The notes under the pieces are model-generated. The model saw only the letters and a program-made list of their open reading frames with translations. It was not told where the DNA came from and did not search any database. A stretch of DNA of 64,000 bases from Candidatus Gastranaerophilales bacterium (GTDB taxonomy: Bacteria; Cyanobacteriota; Vampirovibrionia; Gastranaerophilales; Gastranaerophilaceae), in assembly GCA_947625495.1 (NCBI GenBank), contig CANQOQ010000010.1, positions 1 to 64,000 of the forward strand. Reading direction: 5' to 3'. This document shows, piece by piece, positions 24,984 through 33,826 of this stretch (position 1 is its first letter; the number at the start of each line of letters is the position of its first letter). A program made the translations under genes and the position numbers.

Positions 24984-25991
24984 TTATTTTATTAAGGTAC
25001 TTAAGTCTGTTTGTTTATCCGGATTTAAAATATTATATCGTTTTATTAAATCTTCTAGTTGTGCCCATATATAATAGTCTATTAATAATAATTTCGATAT
25101 TTTAACAAAATATTTTGCCAGCTCAATTATATGTGACATTCCTTCACTGTTTTGTGAGTTTTCTTTTAACCAGTATAAATCTATATTTAATATTACTCCT
25201 GAGACTCCGCACATTTTTGATTTCAAAATAAAATTTCTTATTTCTTTTTTTGAATCATTTATCCCCGGAAGTATTATATATTTTGTCCGAACTTGATTCA
25301 TTTTGGAATCCGAATATTTTTTTATATTATTCCACACAACATTATATAAATTTTTCTTTTTGATAATTTCAAATTTTTTTGCATCTGCACAATCTATACT
25401 TGTTATTATTGAGATAAATCCTTTGTCTATACCTCTTTTTATACTTTTAGAAAAAATTGTTCCATTTGTACTTATATTTATTTTTTGAATATTATTTTCT
25501 ATTAAAAAATTTATAAAATTATCAAAATCAGGAGCTAAAGTTGATTCTCCGCCAGCTATGTCAATTCTGGTATTGCTATTTATTATTCCTCGCTTTATCA
25601 TATCTTCAAATACGGGAATTAAATTATATTCTTTTGTATTATTTAATACATTTAAGTCTTTATGATTTGAGCAATATGAACAATATAAATTGCATTTTAC
25701 CCATACATTTAATAAAATATATTTTAATTCATTTTTTCTTTCATCCCAATTATCTTCCCGAATCCATAAACAATCTTTGCAGGCGGGAATTGAAGAACCA
25801 TTCCTCATTAATTCTATATGTTCTTCACGCAATTTAAAAAAATTATCCCAATCAATAAGTTCGCCATTATAATTTTCATATAAAACAGGCTGCCCTCCTG
25901 TTGGTGTCAGCATACAACAATAACCGATTTTATTTAAATGGTTAAAAAATAATTCTCCTTCTACGGAATGACAACTTCTATATCTGTTCAT
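24984..25991 (-). CDS. Radical SAM protein with Cys-rich N-terminal domain (family 1, second member)
   Basis: A 335-residue radical SAM protein. The N-terminal domain has RSCHSVEGE, GYCCML, NYNGELIDWDNF and ACKDCLWIREDNWDE (up to about residue 84), the same order of motifs as in the protein at 16646-17617. The cluster motif VKCNLYCSYCSN lies near residues 102-109; DIAGGESTLAP is the GGE motif near 144. No SPASM tail. It is monocistronic, convergent with the HExxH gene, with a TATAAT box about 45 bases upstream. No precursor-like small gene is seen beside it. Substrate unknown. Confidence 0.75.
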   Translation of the reverse strand: MNRYRSCHSVEGELFFNHLNKIGYCCMLTPTGGQPVLYENYNGELIDWDNFFKLREEHIELMRNGSSIPACKDCLWIREDNWDERKNELKYILLNVWVKCNLYCSYCSNHKDLNVLNNTKEYNLIPVFEDMIKRGIINSNTRIDIAGGESTLAPDFDNFINFLIENNIQKINISTNGTIFSKSIKRGIDKGFISIITSIDCADAKKFEIIKKKNLYNVVWNNIKKYSDSKMNQVRTKYIILPGINDSKKEIRNFILKSKMCGVSGVILNIDLYWLKENSQNSEGMSHIIELAKYFVKISKLLLIDYYIWAQLEDLIKRYNILNPDKQTDLSTLIK

Positions 25992-26093
25992 TTTCTGTTT
26001 TTTTGCTCTTTTTTATTGATGTTATATATTATTATACAAAAAATTAAGATAATAAAATAACTGCAAATAGGAAATGTTTATATAAACATATAA

Positions 26094-26128
26094 AAAGACT
26101 TTTGGTTTTTTAGCCAAAAGTCTTTAAT
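26094..26128 (-). terminator. Terminator downstream of initiator tRNA
   Basis: Stem AAAGACTTTTGG / CCAAAAGTCTTT with an eight-base loop directly beyond the 3' end of the minus-strand tRNA; A/T runs on both sides allow function in either direction. Confidence 0.8.
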
Positions 26129-26133
26129 TTATA

Positions 26134-26210
<77 letters not shown>

Positions 26211-26505
26211 ATATTAAATTTTTTTGCTTTTCCTCTGGAGCAGTCTGGTTCCCAGACTTACCTCTCAAAAAATGATATTTAATCATTTTTTTCGGCAGAG
26301 TACTCCGCATTATTAAATTTTCACAATAAAGCAAACTCGCTTCACTCTTAAATTATTAAACGCTAAAAACTAAAAATCAACCTTTTGATTTTATGTAAAT
26401 TCAAAAAATTCTTTTTAAAGAATATTTAATTCTTCATTAATTTAAATAATATGGGTTTAAAATCCATAAAAATATATTTTTAAAATTTAACAAAAGCTTT
26501 AAAAT
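26211..26505. other. Gene-free region with partial tRNA-like duplications
   Basis: No gene is seen. On the minus strand the tRNA 5' flank and start (AAATTTAATATCGCGGAGT) recur about 100 bases upstream as AAATTTAATAATGCGGAGT (near 26305-26323), and GGAGCAGTCTGGT of the tRNA occurs inverted near 26238-26250. A hairpin GTCTGGTTCCCAGAC and a second stem (AAATGAT / ATCATTT) lie between. Looks like decayed duplication around the tRNA. The end of the region, from about 26450, holds the symporter promoter. Confidence 0.4.
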
Positions 26506-26541
26506 GTGCTATCTTTATTTTGTAAAAATAAAGAGGATAGT

Positions 26542-27843
26542 ATGGAAAAGGATAGAGCGCAGTGGAGTTCACATGTCAGTTTTATCATTGCTACTGTCGG
26601 TAGTGCAGTTGGGCTTGGTAATATTTGGCGATTCCCTTATATAATGGGTAAAAACGGAGGGGCGGTTTTTCTTATTACTTATCTTCTTTTAATTGCTTTT
26701 ATCTGCGTAATTCCTTTATGCTGTGAACTTGCTATCGGTAAGTTATTTAAAACGGATACCGTTAATGCTTTTAAGCTTATTAATCCGCATTTTAAATGGT
26801 TTGGATGGCTTTGTATATTAACTGTTTTATTGATTCCGTGTTTTTATTTTGTGGTGGGAGGCTGGATTTTAAATTATATTTGGATTTTTCTTGCTCATCA
26901 TATCCCTCAAAGTTTTGGAGATTATTTTACTTCATATAGTGCTCAAATATTTATGCCGTGTTTTCTGACGTTAGTATTTCTTATAATGACTGCTATATTT
27001 CCTTATAGAGGAGTAAATAATGGGATTGAAAAGGCAAATAATATTATGATGCCGATTTTTGCACTAATGCTTATAGTTCTTGCTATATTTGCCATTATGC
27101 AGCCTAATGCCGTTAAAGGTTTGGAATTTATGTTTAAACCTGATTTCTCGCAATTTAATAAGAGTATGATTTTAACGGCTCTGGGGCAGGCTCTTTTTAC
27201 TCTGAGTATAGGTATGGGAGCTCTTATTACATACGGCAGTTATATGAAAAAGGATACTAATATCATAAAATCCGCTTATACATTAATTTTCTTTGATACT
27301 TTAATAGCTGTTCTTGCAGGTGTTATGATTTTCCCGATAGTATTTTCATTTGGCTTAGAACCTGCTGCAGGTGCTTCTTTGGTCTTTATTTCACTTCCTG
27401 AGATATTTTCCAAACTCCCATATCCTTCTCTTTTTGGAGTAATTTTCTTTATATTGCTCTTTTTTGCCGCAATAACGTCGGGTATTAGTATTATGGAAAC
27501 TTCTATAGCTTCTTTTATAGAAAATTTCCATATTTCAAGAAAAAAATCTACAATTATTGTCAGCATTATAATTGCCTTTATCTCAATACCTGCAACTTTA
27601 TCCTTTGGTATTTTAAAAGACTTTAAAATATTAAACAGAACTTTTTTTGATTTCCTTGATTATGCAACGTCAAACATATTACTGCCCATAAATACTCTTA
27701 TTATTTGTTTGATTGCAGGCTGGTGCATTAAGTCATTTTATAAGCATGTAACGGATAATATATGGATTCAACGGATTTTTAATATCGTACTTAAGTTTAT
27801 TATTCCTCTAATCTTAATTCCCGTCCTGATATATGGTTTGTAA
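26542..27843 (+). CDS. Sodium-dependent neurotransmitter-symporter family (NSS) transporter
   Basis: About 433 residues with 11-12 hydrophobic helices. The first helix has GSAVGLGNIWRFPYIMGKNGG, the sodium/substrate site signature of NSS (LeuT-like) transporters; GMGALITYGSYMK near the middle and the SGISIMETSIASFIEN stretch also match. These carriers import amino acids or amines with Na+. The start is set at 26542, ten bases after AAGAGG; the upstream in-frame ATG at 26506 lacks a ribosome site and adds a poorly conserved extension. The sodium gradient could come from the oxaloacetate decarboxylase pump at 56106-59353. Confidence 0.92.
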   Translation: MEKDRAQWSSHVSFIIATVGSAVGLGNIWRFPYIMGKNGGAVFLITYLLLIAFICVIPLCCELAIGKLFKTDTVNAFKLINPHFKWFGWLCILTVLLIPCFYFVVGGWILNYIWIFLAHHIPQSFGDYFTSYSAQIFMPCFLTLVFLIMTAIFPYRGVNNGIEKANNIMMPIFALMLIVLAIFAIMQPNAVKGLEFMFKPDFSQFNKSMILTALGQALFTLSIGMGALITYGSYMKKDTNIIKSAYTLIFFDTLIAVLAGVMIFPIVFSFGLEPAAGASLVFISLPEIFSKLPYPSLFGVIFFILLFFAAITSGISIMETSIASFIENFHISRKKSTIIVSIIIAFISIPATLSFGILKDFKILNRTFFDFLDYATSNILLPINTLIICLIAGWCIKSFYKHVTDNIWIQRIFNIVLKFIIPLILIPVLIYGL

Positions 27844-27858
27844 TTATAATTTTGCTTC

Positions 27859-27867
27859 GGGGGGGGG
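27859..27867. repeat. G9 homopolymer, intergenic
   Basis: Nine G 15 bases after the symporter stop, in a GC-richer stretch (27855-27940) that holds no convincing gene. Unlike the other three tracts it is not in a coding frame I trust. Confidence 0.7.
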
Positions 27868-27943
27868 TAAAAGCGGTGTAAAGTTCAAAAAACGGTGGCA
27901 CGTTCGCCCGCATTTGAAGCACCCGATGCGAGTGAATGCAATG

Positions 27944-27974
27944 AAAAAGAGGGCTTTTGCCCTCTTTTTTTTAT
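27944..27974. terminator. Bidirectional terminator between symporter and minE
   Basis: Stem AAAGAGGGC / GCCCTCTTT with a TTTT loop, T run on the plus side and A run on the other, between convergent genes. Confidence 0.85.
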
Positions 27975-27985
27975 TTTGTTTAAAA

Positions 27986-28495
27986 TTATTCTTTTTGATT
28001 TTCTTCTTCAACTATAACATTTTCTTCATCAACGGTTTCACCTTTTGTATCATCAGAATCAGAAGACTCCTCTATAACCGTTTCTTCTATTTCTACTTCC
28101 GTTACTTCACCTTCTACAACGGATGTTTCTTCTTCATCATCATCAGAGTCATCATCTTTGACTTTTTCTTCTTCTTCCTGAAGTTTTTTTCTTATTTCGT
28201 TAAGTTCTTCTTCTGTTTTAGCTCTTACTATCGGAATATTCAACATTAAAGCTACAGCGTCGCCCTCATTTTTTAAGCCTATTTCAAGTTCTTCTTTATC
28301 AATTACAACGTATTTTGAAAAAACCTCAATAAGCTCTTCTCTCATCTTGTTCATAATAAGAGGGTCAAGTTTGGTTCTGTCATGCATTAAGATAACTTGA
28401 AGTCTGTTTGTTGCGGTTTCACTCGTATTTTCAGACTTTTCCATTTGAAAAAGTTCTCTTATTTTATTATAGATATCGGAAAAAAGTGTTTTCAT
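27986..28495 (-). CDS. minE: MinE with long acidic C-terminal extension
   Basis: A 169-residue cell-division topological factor. The first 85 residues are MinE-like: TATNRLQVILMHDRTKLDP is the contact helix that binds MinD, and the dimer part VFSKYVVIDKEELEIGLKNEGDAVALMLNIPI follows. From residue about 90 a coiled coil (TEEELNEIRKKLQEEEEKV) leads into roughly 70 acidic residues rich in Asp/Glu/Ser/Val, absent from usual 80-100 residue MinE proteins. It follows minD directly (stop TAA then ATG). Expected to drive MinD off the membrane; the tail's role is unknown. Confidence 0.9.
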   Translation of the reverse strand: MKTLFSDIYNKIRELFQMEKSENTSETATNRLQVILMHDRTKLDPLIMNKMREELIEVFSKYVVIDKEELEIGLKNEGDAVALMLNIPIVRAKTEEELNEIRKKLQEEEEKVKDDDSDDDEEETSVVEGEVTEVEIEETVIEESSDSDDTKGETVDEENVIVEEENQKE

Positions 28496-29317
28496 TTACT
28501 CCTCCTTTCCTTTCTTTTTTGAACCAAACAGGAATTTTTTTATTTTTCCCATTAAATCGGTAGGTTCATCTATATCCAAAAACGGTACATCTTCACCGTT
28601 AATTCGTCTTGCCACATTGATATAGGCTTTTCCCGCAAGAGATTTTTCATTGTTGATAATTGGCTCACCTCTGTTTGTTGAAGTTATAATCCCTGTATCT
28701 TCGGGGATAATACCTATTTTTTGACATGAAAGAATATTTTCAACGTCTTCAACACTCATCATATCATTAGATTTAATCATATTAGGTCTAACACGGTTTA
28801 TTAAAAGCTTGTAGCTTTCAATTCCTTCTGCCGCTTCAAGTAAACCTATAATTCTGTCTGCATCTCTAACAGCTGACATCTCGGGTGTTGTTACGACTAT
28901 TGCTTCAGAAGCACCTGCTATTGCCGTTTGGAAGCCTTGTTCAATACCTGCAGGGCAGTCTACAATTATAAAATCATAATCTTTCTTTAATTTATCAGTT
29001 ATTTTCTTTAACTGTTCCGCGCTAACAGAGGTTTTATCACGTGTTTGCGCTGCCGCAAGCAAACATAAATTAGGATTCTTCTTATCTTTTACAAGAGCCT
29101 GCTTTAATTTACAGCGTTCTTCCACAACATCTACAAGTGTATAAACAATTCTGTTTTCTAATCCCAGCAACAAATCTAAATTCCTGAGACCTATATCAGT
29201 ATCTATAAGGACAACACTGTGTCCGTTCTTAGCAAGGGCACTACCGATATTGGCACTGGTTGTGGTTTTACCGACTCCGCCTTTACCGGACGTGATAACT
29301 ATTACTCTGCCTGCCAT
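28496..29317 (-). CDS. minD: Septum site-determining ATPase MinD
   Basis: A 273-residue ParA/MinD ATPase with the deviant Walker A GKGGVGKTTTSAN (residues 10-22), Walker B-like DFIIVDCPAG near 117, and LIDTDIGLRNLD. The C-terminus GKIKKFLFGSKKKGKEE is the amphipathic membrane-targeting helix. It recruits MinC to the membrane to block Z-ring assembly away from midcell. Strong AAGGAG precedes the ATG; the gene is in the middle of the minC-minD-minE operon. Confidence 0.97.
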   Translation of the reverse strand: MAGRVIVITSGKGGVGKTTTSANIGSALAKNGHSVVLIDTDIGLRNLDLLLGLENRIVYTLVDVVEERCKLKQALVKDKKNPNLCLLAAAQTRDKTSVSAEQLKKITDKLKKDYDFIIVDCPAGIEQGFQTAIAGASEAIVVTTPEMSAVRDADRIIGLLEAAEGIESYKLLINRVRPNMIKSNDMMSVEDVENILSCQKIGIIPEDTGIITSTNRGEPIINNEKSLAGKAYINVARRINGEDVPFLDIDEPTDLMGKIKKFLFGSKKKGKEE

Positions 29318-29329
29318 CTAATCCGCTCC

Positions 29330-30331
29330 TTAATCATTTATCTTAAATACAACTATTTCACCATTTACTATTCTTGCTTCTTCCGGTGTGAAAGAATTTG
29401 TTTTTTCTATATATATAGTATTCAATGAATCAGGTCTTCTTGAATAACAATTTGCAATTCTTAATTGAATGGCGTTCATTCTTAAAGCTCTGACTCTTGC
29501 TTTTTGGTTTCCGCCTGTTCCTGCGTGGGCTATCCCTGATAATACTCCCCATACCGTTATATCCCCAAATGCCGTTATTTCACAGCCGGGATGACAGTCA
29601 CCTATTACTACAATATTACCTTCAAAGTTTATTACCTGCCCTGAACGTATTGTCTGCTTTATATACTTGGTCGGAAATGATTCAAGCTCAATATCTTCTT
29701 TTGTATATTCCTGCTCGGGAACTACTATATCTTCTAACTTATTATCTTCATTTGTAAAAGATTGCATAGACTCCATTTCTTTGAATGTTTCTTTTGCAGG
29801 TGAATCTCCGAAAATTACTTCTAATTCGTCTTGTACTTCCGAATTTTCAGTTATCTCAGATTCTGTCGGCTGCTCTTGAATTTCAGGTTCTATACTCTCT
29901 TCTTGTACTGTCTGGGGTTGATTATTCTCTTCTACAATTTCTTCCGTTTCTTCAGGACTTTCGGTTTCTGCTTCTTGTGCCTGTATCTCTTCTTTTAGTT
30001 CATCTATAGTTTTATAAGGCATTGTTGGCTCAACTTCTACCGAATTTTCCGCTGACAGATTTGATACAATTATTCCCAGTGCCAATGCTACTTTTTCAGT
30101 TTCAACAGATTTCGTTTCTATACTTGACAATGTAGAATCTATTCCGTTTATTAATGACTTTATACTTAATATTTGAGCTTGATTTAAATCTACATTACCC
30201 AACCTTAAACATATTCTTTTATTTTTTGCTTCATCCGTATCAAGTATTGAACTCAGTTCAAATATAATTTCAGGAGTAGTATTTATATTACTCAAATCTA
30301 TAACATAAATATTTTCATTAAGTTCTTCCAT
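29330..30331 (-). CDS. minC: Septum site-determining protein MinC
   Basis: About 333 residues. The C-terminal 110 residues are the MinC beta-helix that binds MinD and FtsZ: TIRSGQVINFEGNIVVIGD, CHPGCEITAFGDITVWGVLSGIAHAG, then RALRMNAIQLRIANCYSRRPD. The N-terminal 100 residues are a divergent MinC N-domain (ICLRLGNVDLNQAQILSIKSLI), joined by an acidic Glu/Gln-rich linker of about 100 residues, longer than in model MinC. Start at 30331 (GAGAG six bases upstream) rather than the in-frame TTG at 30337. First gene of the min operon. Confidence 0.93.
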   Translation of the reverse strand: MEELNENIYVIDLSNINTTPEIIFELSSILDTDEAKNKRICLRLGNVDLNQAQILSIKSLINGIDSTLSSIETKSVETEKVALALGIIVSNLSAENSVEVEPTMPYKTIDELKEEIQAQEAETESPEETEEIVEENNQPQTVQEESIEPEIQEQPTESEITENSEVQDELEVIFGDSPAKETFKEMESMQSFTNEDNKLEDIVVPEQEYTKEDIELESFPTKYIKQTIRSGQVINFEGNIVVIGDCHPGCEITAFGDITVWGVLSGIAHAGTGGNQKARVRALRMNAIQLRIANCYSRRPDSLNTIYIEKTNSFTPEEARIVNGEIVVFKIND

Positions 30332-30600
30332 ATCCAACTCTCTTATGCTCCCGCTTTTATTTTTTTTTAAAATTCCTATCTATTTATTTAGAATATATTA
30401 AACTGCTTAATAATTCAAATTAAATTCGGATTTATGTATAGTTTTATATACATAATAAGCTTAACTTAAATTTACATTAGTCTTTTACCTTTTATTTGTG
30501 CATATCTTAATATTGGTACAGATAAATTGATTTATTAAAAATTGTCCTTAAATTGCAAATAGGTAATAATAAATATGTAACGGTTATGAGTTGGGATTAT

Positions 30601-31320
30601 ATGAAGTTAAAAAAAATTATTTTTATTGCCGCTGTTTTGATTGGCTTTTGTCCTATAGTTAATGCGTACGTTGGATCAGAACCCGGAATTGATGAAAATA
30701 AAATGCAATCCGTCAGTGAAAAAAAAGGATTCAGTGTTAATAAGCCTGATTTTGATACGGATGCATATTCTAAAATTTATAAAAAAGTCACTAAAGATGG
30801 TGCTGTTATGCAGGCTTTAGAACTTATGAACTCTGTTAACATCTCTAAGTACTCATATAGAGCTTTAATGGGCAACAATTTGACACAAAAACCCGTTAAA
30901 ATTGAATTTAGAAATCTTTCGGAAATTAATCCCGAATATGCTTCTTTCGAGGCTCTGGGGTGGAAGGATAAGAAAAAAGACAGACTATACATTTTTATTA
31001 ATGAAAAACATCGTAATGCGCCTGCCGAGGCTATTGCCGCTCTTTTAGCTCATGAAGCTATTCATCAGGATGAAATTAATTCATTGAATGAAGAAACTTT
31101 TGCCTGGACTCTTGAAGCAGGTACCTGGATGAAACTTGCAGAAAAAAATTCTTCTGTTTATAATCATCCTTCAAGCCTTGTTACCAGAGAAAATAATCTG
31201 AAAAAACTTTTTGAGAAAGGTGATTACACCAATAAATATATTAAAAAAGCCGTTTATACCAATCCCGGTTATAAAAATCTTTCTACTCGCTCTCCCGGTT
31301 TTGAAGATGAAAATCTGTAA
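30601..31320 (+). CDS. Exported HExxH protein (putative zinc peptidase)
   Basis: About 239 residues with a signal peptide LKKIIFIAAVLIGFCPIVNA followed by a predicted cleavage before YVGSEPG. The mature part has DRLYIFINEKHRNAPAEAIAALLAHEAIHQDE (split near residues 125-160 of the chain), with an HEAIH zinc-binding motif and a downstream NEETFAWTLEAGTW that could give the third ligand Glu. The start at Met17 of the longer frame is chosen because it begins the signal peptide. It stands alone upstream of a strong terminator. Probably acts in the periplasm or outside; substrate unknown. Confidence 0.75.
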   Translation: MKLKKIIFIAAVLIGFCPIVNAYVGSEPGIDENKMQSVSEKKGFSVNKPDFDTDAYSKIYKKVTKDGAVMQALELMNSVNISKYSYRALMGNNLTQKPVKIEFRNLSEINPEYASFEALGWKDKKKDRLYIFINEKHRNAPAEAIAALLAHEAIHQDEINSLNEETFAWTLEAGTWMKLAEKNSSVYNHPSSLVTRENNLKKLFEKGDYTNKYIKKAVYTNPGYKNLSTRSPGFEDENL

Positions 31321-31350
31321 AATTTATATATATTAAGAAATGTAAAGATA

Positions 31351-31377
31351 AAAACCCTTGTTATATAAGGGTTTTTT
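31351..31377 (+). terminator. Terminator after HExxH exoprotein gene
   Basis: Stem AAAACCCTT / AAGGGTTTT with a seven-base loop and T run. Confidence 0.85.
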
Positions 31378-31463
31378 AATTTGTATATACCAATTATGCA
31401 ATTTTTATTTCCGGAAAGTTTTTATATATGTAAGAGAAGAAACAAAAAATGAGGAATATAAAA

Positions 31464-31652
31464 ATGGCTAGAGTTTTGATTTCAATGCCCGAAGAATTTT
31501 TAACAAGAATTGATGAAGTTGCAGAAGGTGAAAACCGTACAAGATCTGAACTTATTCGTGAAGCTTTAAGAACTTATATACATAAACAAAGAGTTAAGGA
31601 AAATGCTCTGGCAATAAAGAATGCAAGTATATTGGAATCCTTGCTTGACTAA
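31464..31652 (+). CDS. Ribbon-helix-helix (CopG-type) DNA-binding protein
   Basis: A 62-residue protein with the ribbon-helix-helix pattern: beta strand ARVLISMPEEFLTRIDEVA, turn GENRTRSE, helix LIREALRTYIHKQR. Such proteins bind DNA as dimers and often regulate small operons or are antitoxins; no toxin gene is adjacent, so a plain regulator is more likely. The start at Met6 of the longer frame matches family N-termini; GAGG precedes it. A strong terminator follows. Confidence 0.82.
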   Translation: MARVLISMPEEFLTRIDEVAEGENRTRSELIREALRTYIHKQRVKENALAIKNASILESLLD

Positions 31653-31700
31653 AAAACTATGTGCTGACTACAGACTTATTTTGGATTGGGGAATTGACAA

Positions 31701-31735
31701 AAAAATGACTGTTTTTTAACAGTCATTTTTTTTTG
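31701..31735 (+). terminator. Terminator after RHH gene
   Basis: Stem AAAATGACTGTT / AACAGTCATTTT with T9 tail. Confidence 0.88.
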
Positions 31736-31820
31736 TTATGAAAATATTTGTAACGAACGTAGCAAAATTTTTTTTTACGGTTATTATAATACATGGTCTT
31801 TATTTTAGGAGTTATATAAC

Positions 31821-33680
31821 ATGAAAATTGCAAATTTGCGCCCTATGGTGTCTTTTGGTAGAGCACTTACAAGTATTGAAAAAGAAGAGTTTCAAAAACT
31901 TCAAAAAAAAGCACGTAAAGAATTGAATATTGATAAAACGGCAGCTACCATTTTTGATTTCAGCGTTCCTTCTTCAAAAAATGATACGGGGATTGGTACA
32001 AGTTTTTCTAAAGATGCACAAGAATTGGGTGCTTTCTTAAAGTCTATGGCAGGAGTTAATGCTATTCAGCTTCAGCCTCAAGGTCAAATATCAAATTATA
32101 TCCGCTCGCCGTACTCCGGCACGGGATTTTCTCTCGGTATGCATATTATTGATTTAAATAAACTTGCTGATGATGATTATGAAAATCTTCTGTCCGAAAA
32201 AGATTTGAAAACATCTTATATGCATAGAGTCCAAAATCATGACAGCGTAGATTATGATAACGTATTTTCTACTGACGGACAAAAAGCCATGCTCCAAAAA
32301 GCATATAAAAGATTTTTGAAGTTAGATTCTTCTTCGCCTTTAAAACAAGAATATGAAAGTTTTAAAAAAGAAAACAGCTATTGGCTTGAAAATGATGCTC
32401 TGTTTGAAGCTGCTGCCGTCGCTAATAATTCCTCCGATATGGAAACTTGGCCGGATATAGATAAGTATCTTTTTGATAAAAAAGATGGTAATGCCGAAAG
32501 AATCGCTCAATTAAAATATGTTACTGATGATAAAGGTAATAACGTTGTTGATTTTGAAGAATTTGTCCAATTTATTGCAGATAAACAACAAAAACAATCT
32601 AAAAAAGAATTTAATGAACAAGGTATAGATATCTATGGCGATTGTCAAATAGGGTTTTCTCAAAAGGATTTATGGGCTCACCGCTCGGCTTTCAAATCTA
32701 AATATGAATTCGGATGTGATATCGGTAATAATAATTATTCTTGCTGGTCACCTGCTATTAATTTTGATAAATTAAATTCTGATGCCGGTGAACTTTTATA
32801 TAACAAATTTAATTTGTTCTTTAAACGTTATAATGGTGTCAGAATTGATGCGGCTTGGCAATTAATTAAACCTAAGATATGTAAACCTATTGTAGGGAAT
32901 GATAAAAAACCTATATATGATACTAAAGGTAATAAATTAGGTTCTGAACTCAATCCTCAGCCTGTTATTCCTGATAATGGTCAAAAAATCATCAAAGATA
33001 TTGTTTTGAGAGCTGCAGATAATAATAAAGTACCGCATGATAAAGTATTTCTTGAATTATTGGGCGGTAACTCTTATGACGCATTAGATGCCGTTAAGCA
33101 TTTAGGTGCTACTCTTATTCATATTACAAGATATGCCTCTGATAATTGGGGAAGAGTTAAATACTATGAATCCCATGGTAATAATAAATATCAGAATATG
33201 CGCCCCGGTCAATATATTATAGGTCCGGGAACCCATGATGATGACAGTTTAGTTGACAGAATCAAGTATAAACAATTGAATTTAAATAATTTGGCTTCCG
33301 ATTTGCATTTGAACAAGCAAGAATTGAACGATTCTCCTGCCGCAGCTTCAAGTGCAGTTTTTGCGGAACTCTTTACCACTAAAAATCAATTCGCTACCTT
33401 GCCTGATATTTTAGGCTCCGAGCGCAGATTTAATACCCCTAATACTAAAGAAGGAAACTGGATTTATAGAGCTCCCGTTGATTTTGAACGTGAGTATTTC
33501 CAAAATTTAAATAAAGGTATGGGATTAAATATTGCCGATGCCTACAGTAAAGCCCTTAAAGCAAAAAATCACGGTCATTCTTCTTCTTTAACTCAAAAAC
33601 TTGATAAGTTCGCTCAAATATTGAAAGAAGATGGTCCGATGACTACAAAAGATGCTGATAAATTTTTGCTTAATGCATAA
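31821..33680 (+). CDS. Divergent GH77-like 4-alpha-glucanotransferase
   Basis: A 619-residue protein like amylomaltase/MalQ (GH77), which transfers alpha-1,4-glucan chains. Family landmarks: NAIQLQPQG and SPYSGTGFSLG near residue 95 (usual SPYS...), RYNGVRIDAAWQLI near 345 (catalytic nucleophile Asp of the R.D motif), VFLELLGG near 410 (acid/base Glu) and GPGTHDDDSLVD near 472 (third Asp). The usual RIDHxxG is changed to RIDAAWQ, so activity may differ. The N-terminus MKIANLRPMVSFGRA carries the xFG motif and no signal peptide. AGGAG ribosome site 8 bases before ATG. Alone, ending at a terminator. Confidence 0.75.
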   Translation: MKIANLRPMVSFGRALTSIEKEEFQKLQKKARKELNIDKTAATIFDFSVPSSKNDTGIGTSFSKDAQELGAFLKSMAGVNAIQLQPQGQISNYIRSPYSGTGFSLGMHIIDLNKLADDDYENLLSEKDLKTSYMHRVQNHDSVDYDNVFSTDGQKAMLQKAYKRFLKLDSSSPLKQEYESFKKENSYWLENDALFEAAAVANNSSDMETWPDIDKYLFDKKDGNAERIAQLKYVTDDKGNNVVDFEEFVQFIADKQQKQSKKEFNEQGIDIYGDCQIGFSQKDLWAHRSAFKSKYEFGCDIGNNNYSCWSPAINFDKLNSDAGELLYNKFNLFFKRYNGVRIDAAWQLIKPKICKPIVGNDKKPIYDTKGNKLGSELNPQPVIPDNGQKIIKDIVLRAADNNKVPHDKVFLELLGGNSYDALDAVKHLGATLIHITRYASDNWGRVKYYESHGNNKYQNMRPGQYIIGPGTHDDDSLVDRIKYKQLNLNNLASDLHLNKQELNDSPAAASSAVFAELFTTKNQFATLPDILGSERRFNTPNTKEGNWIYRAPVDFEREYFQNLNKGMGLNIADAYSKALKAKNHGHSSSLTQKLDKFAQILKEDGPMTTKDADKFLLNA

Positions 33681-33696
33681 AAATGAAATTAAGAGA

Positions 33697-33726
33697 AAGA
33701 GGCGGTTTTTTTAACCGCCTCTTTAT
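33697..33726 (+). terminator. Terminator after GH77-like gene
   Basis: Stem AAAGAGGCGGTT / AACCGCCTCTTT with a four-T loop. Confidence 0.85.
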
Positions 33727-33826
33727 ATATTTTTAATATTGTTTTACTCTAATTTTCGTTGACTTTCATGTATTTTTATGATTTTCTATAAATAGAGATT
33801 TTAATCACGAAAGGATTCGAAACATT

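Noticed and set aside
27833-28249. 138-codon plus-strand frame across the G9 tract and minE
   Set aside because: It is antisense to the conserved minE gene and is Phe/Ile-rich noise; it overlaps the symporter stop and a terminator.
31464-31652. RHH protein as antitoxin of a toxin-antitoxin pair
   Set aside because: No toxin-sized partner gene is adjacent; a terminator and a GH77-like gene follow.
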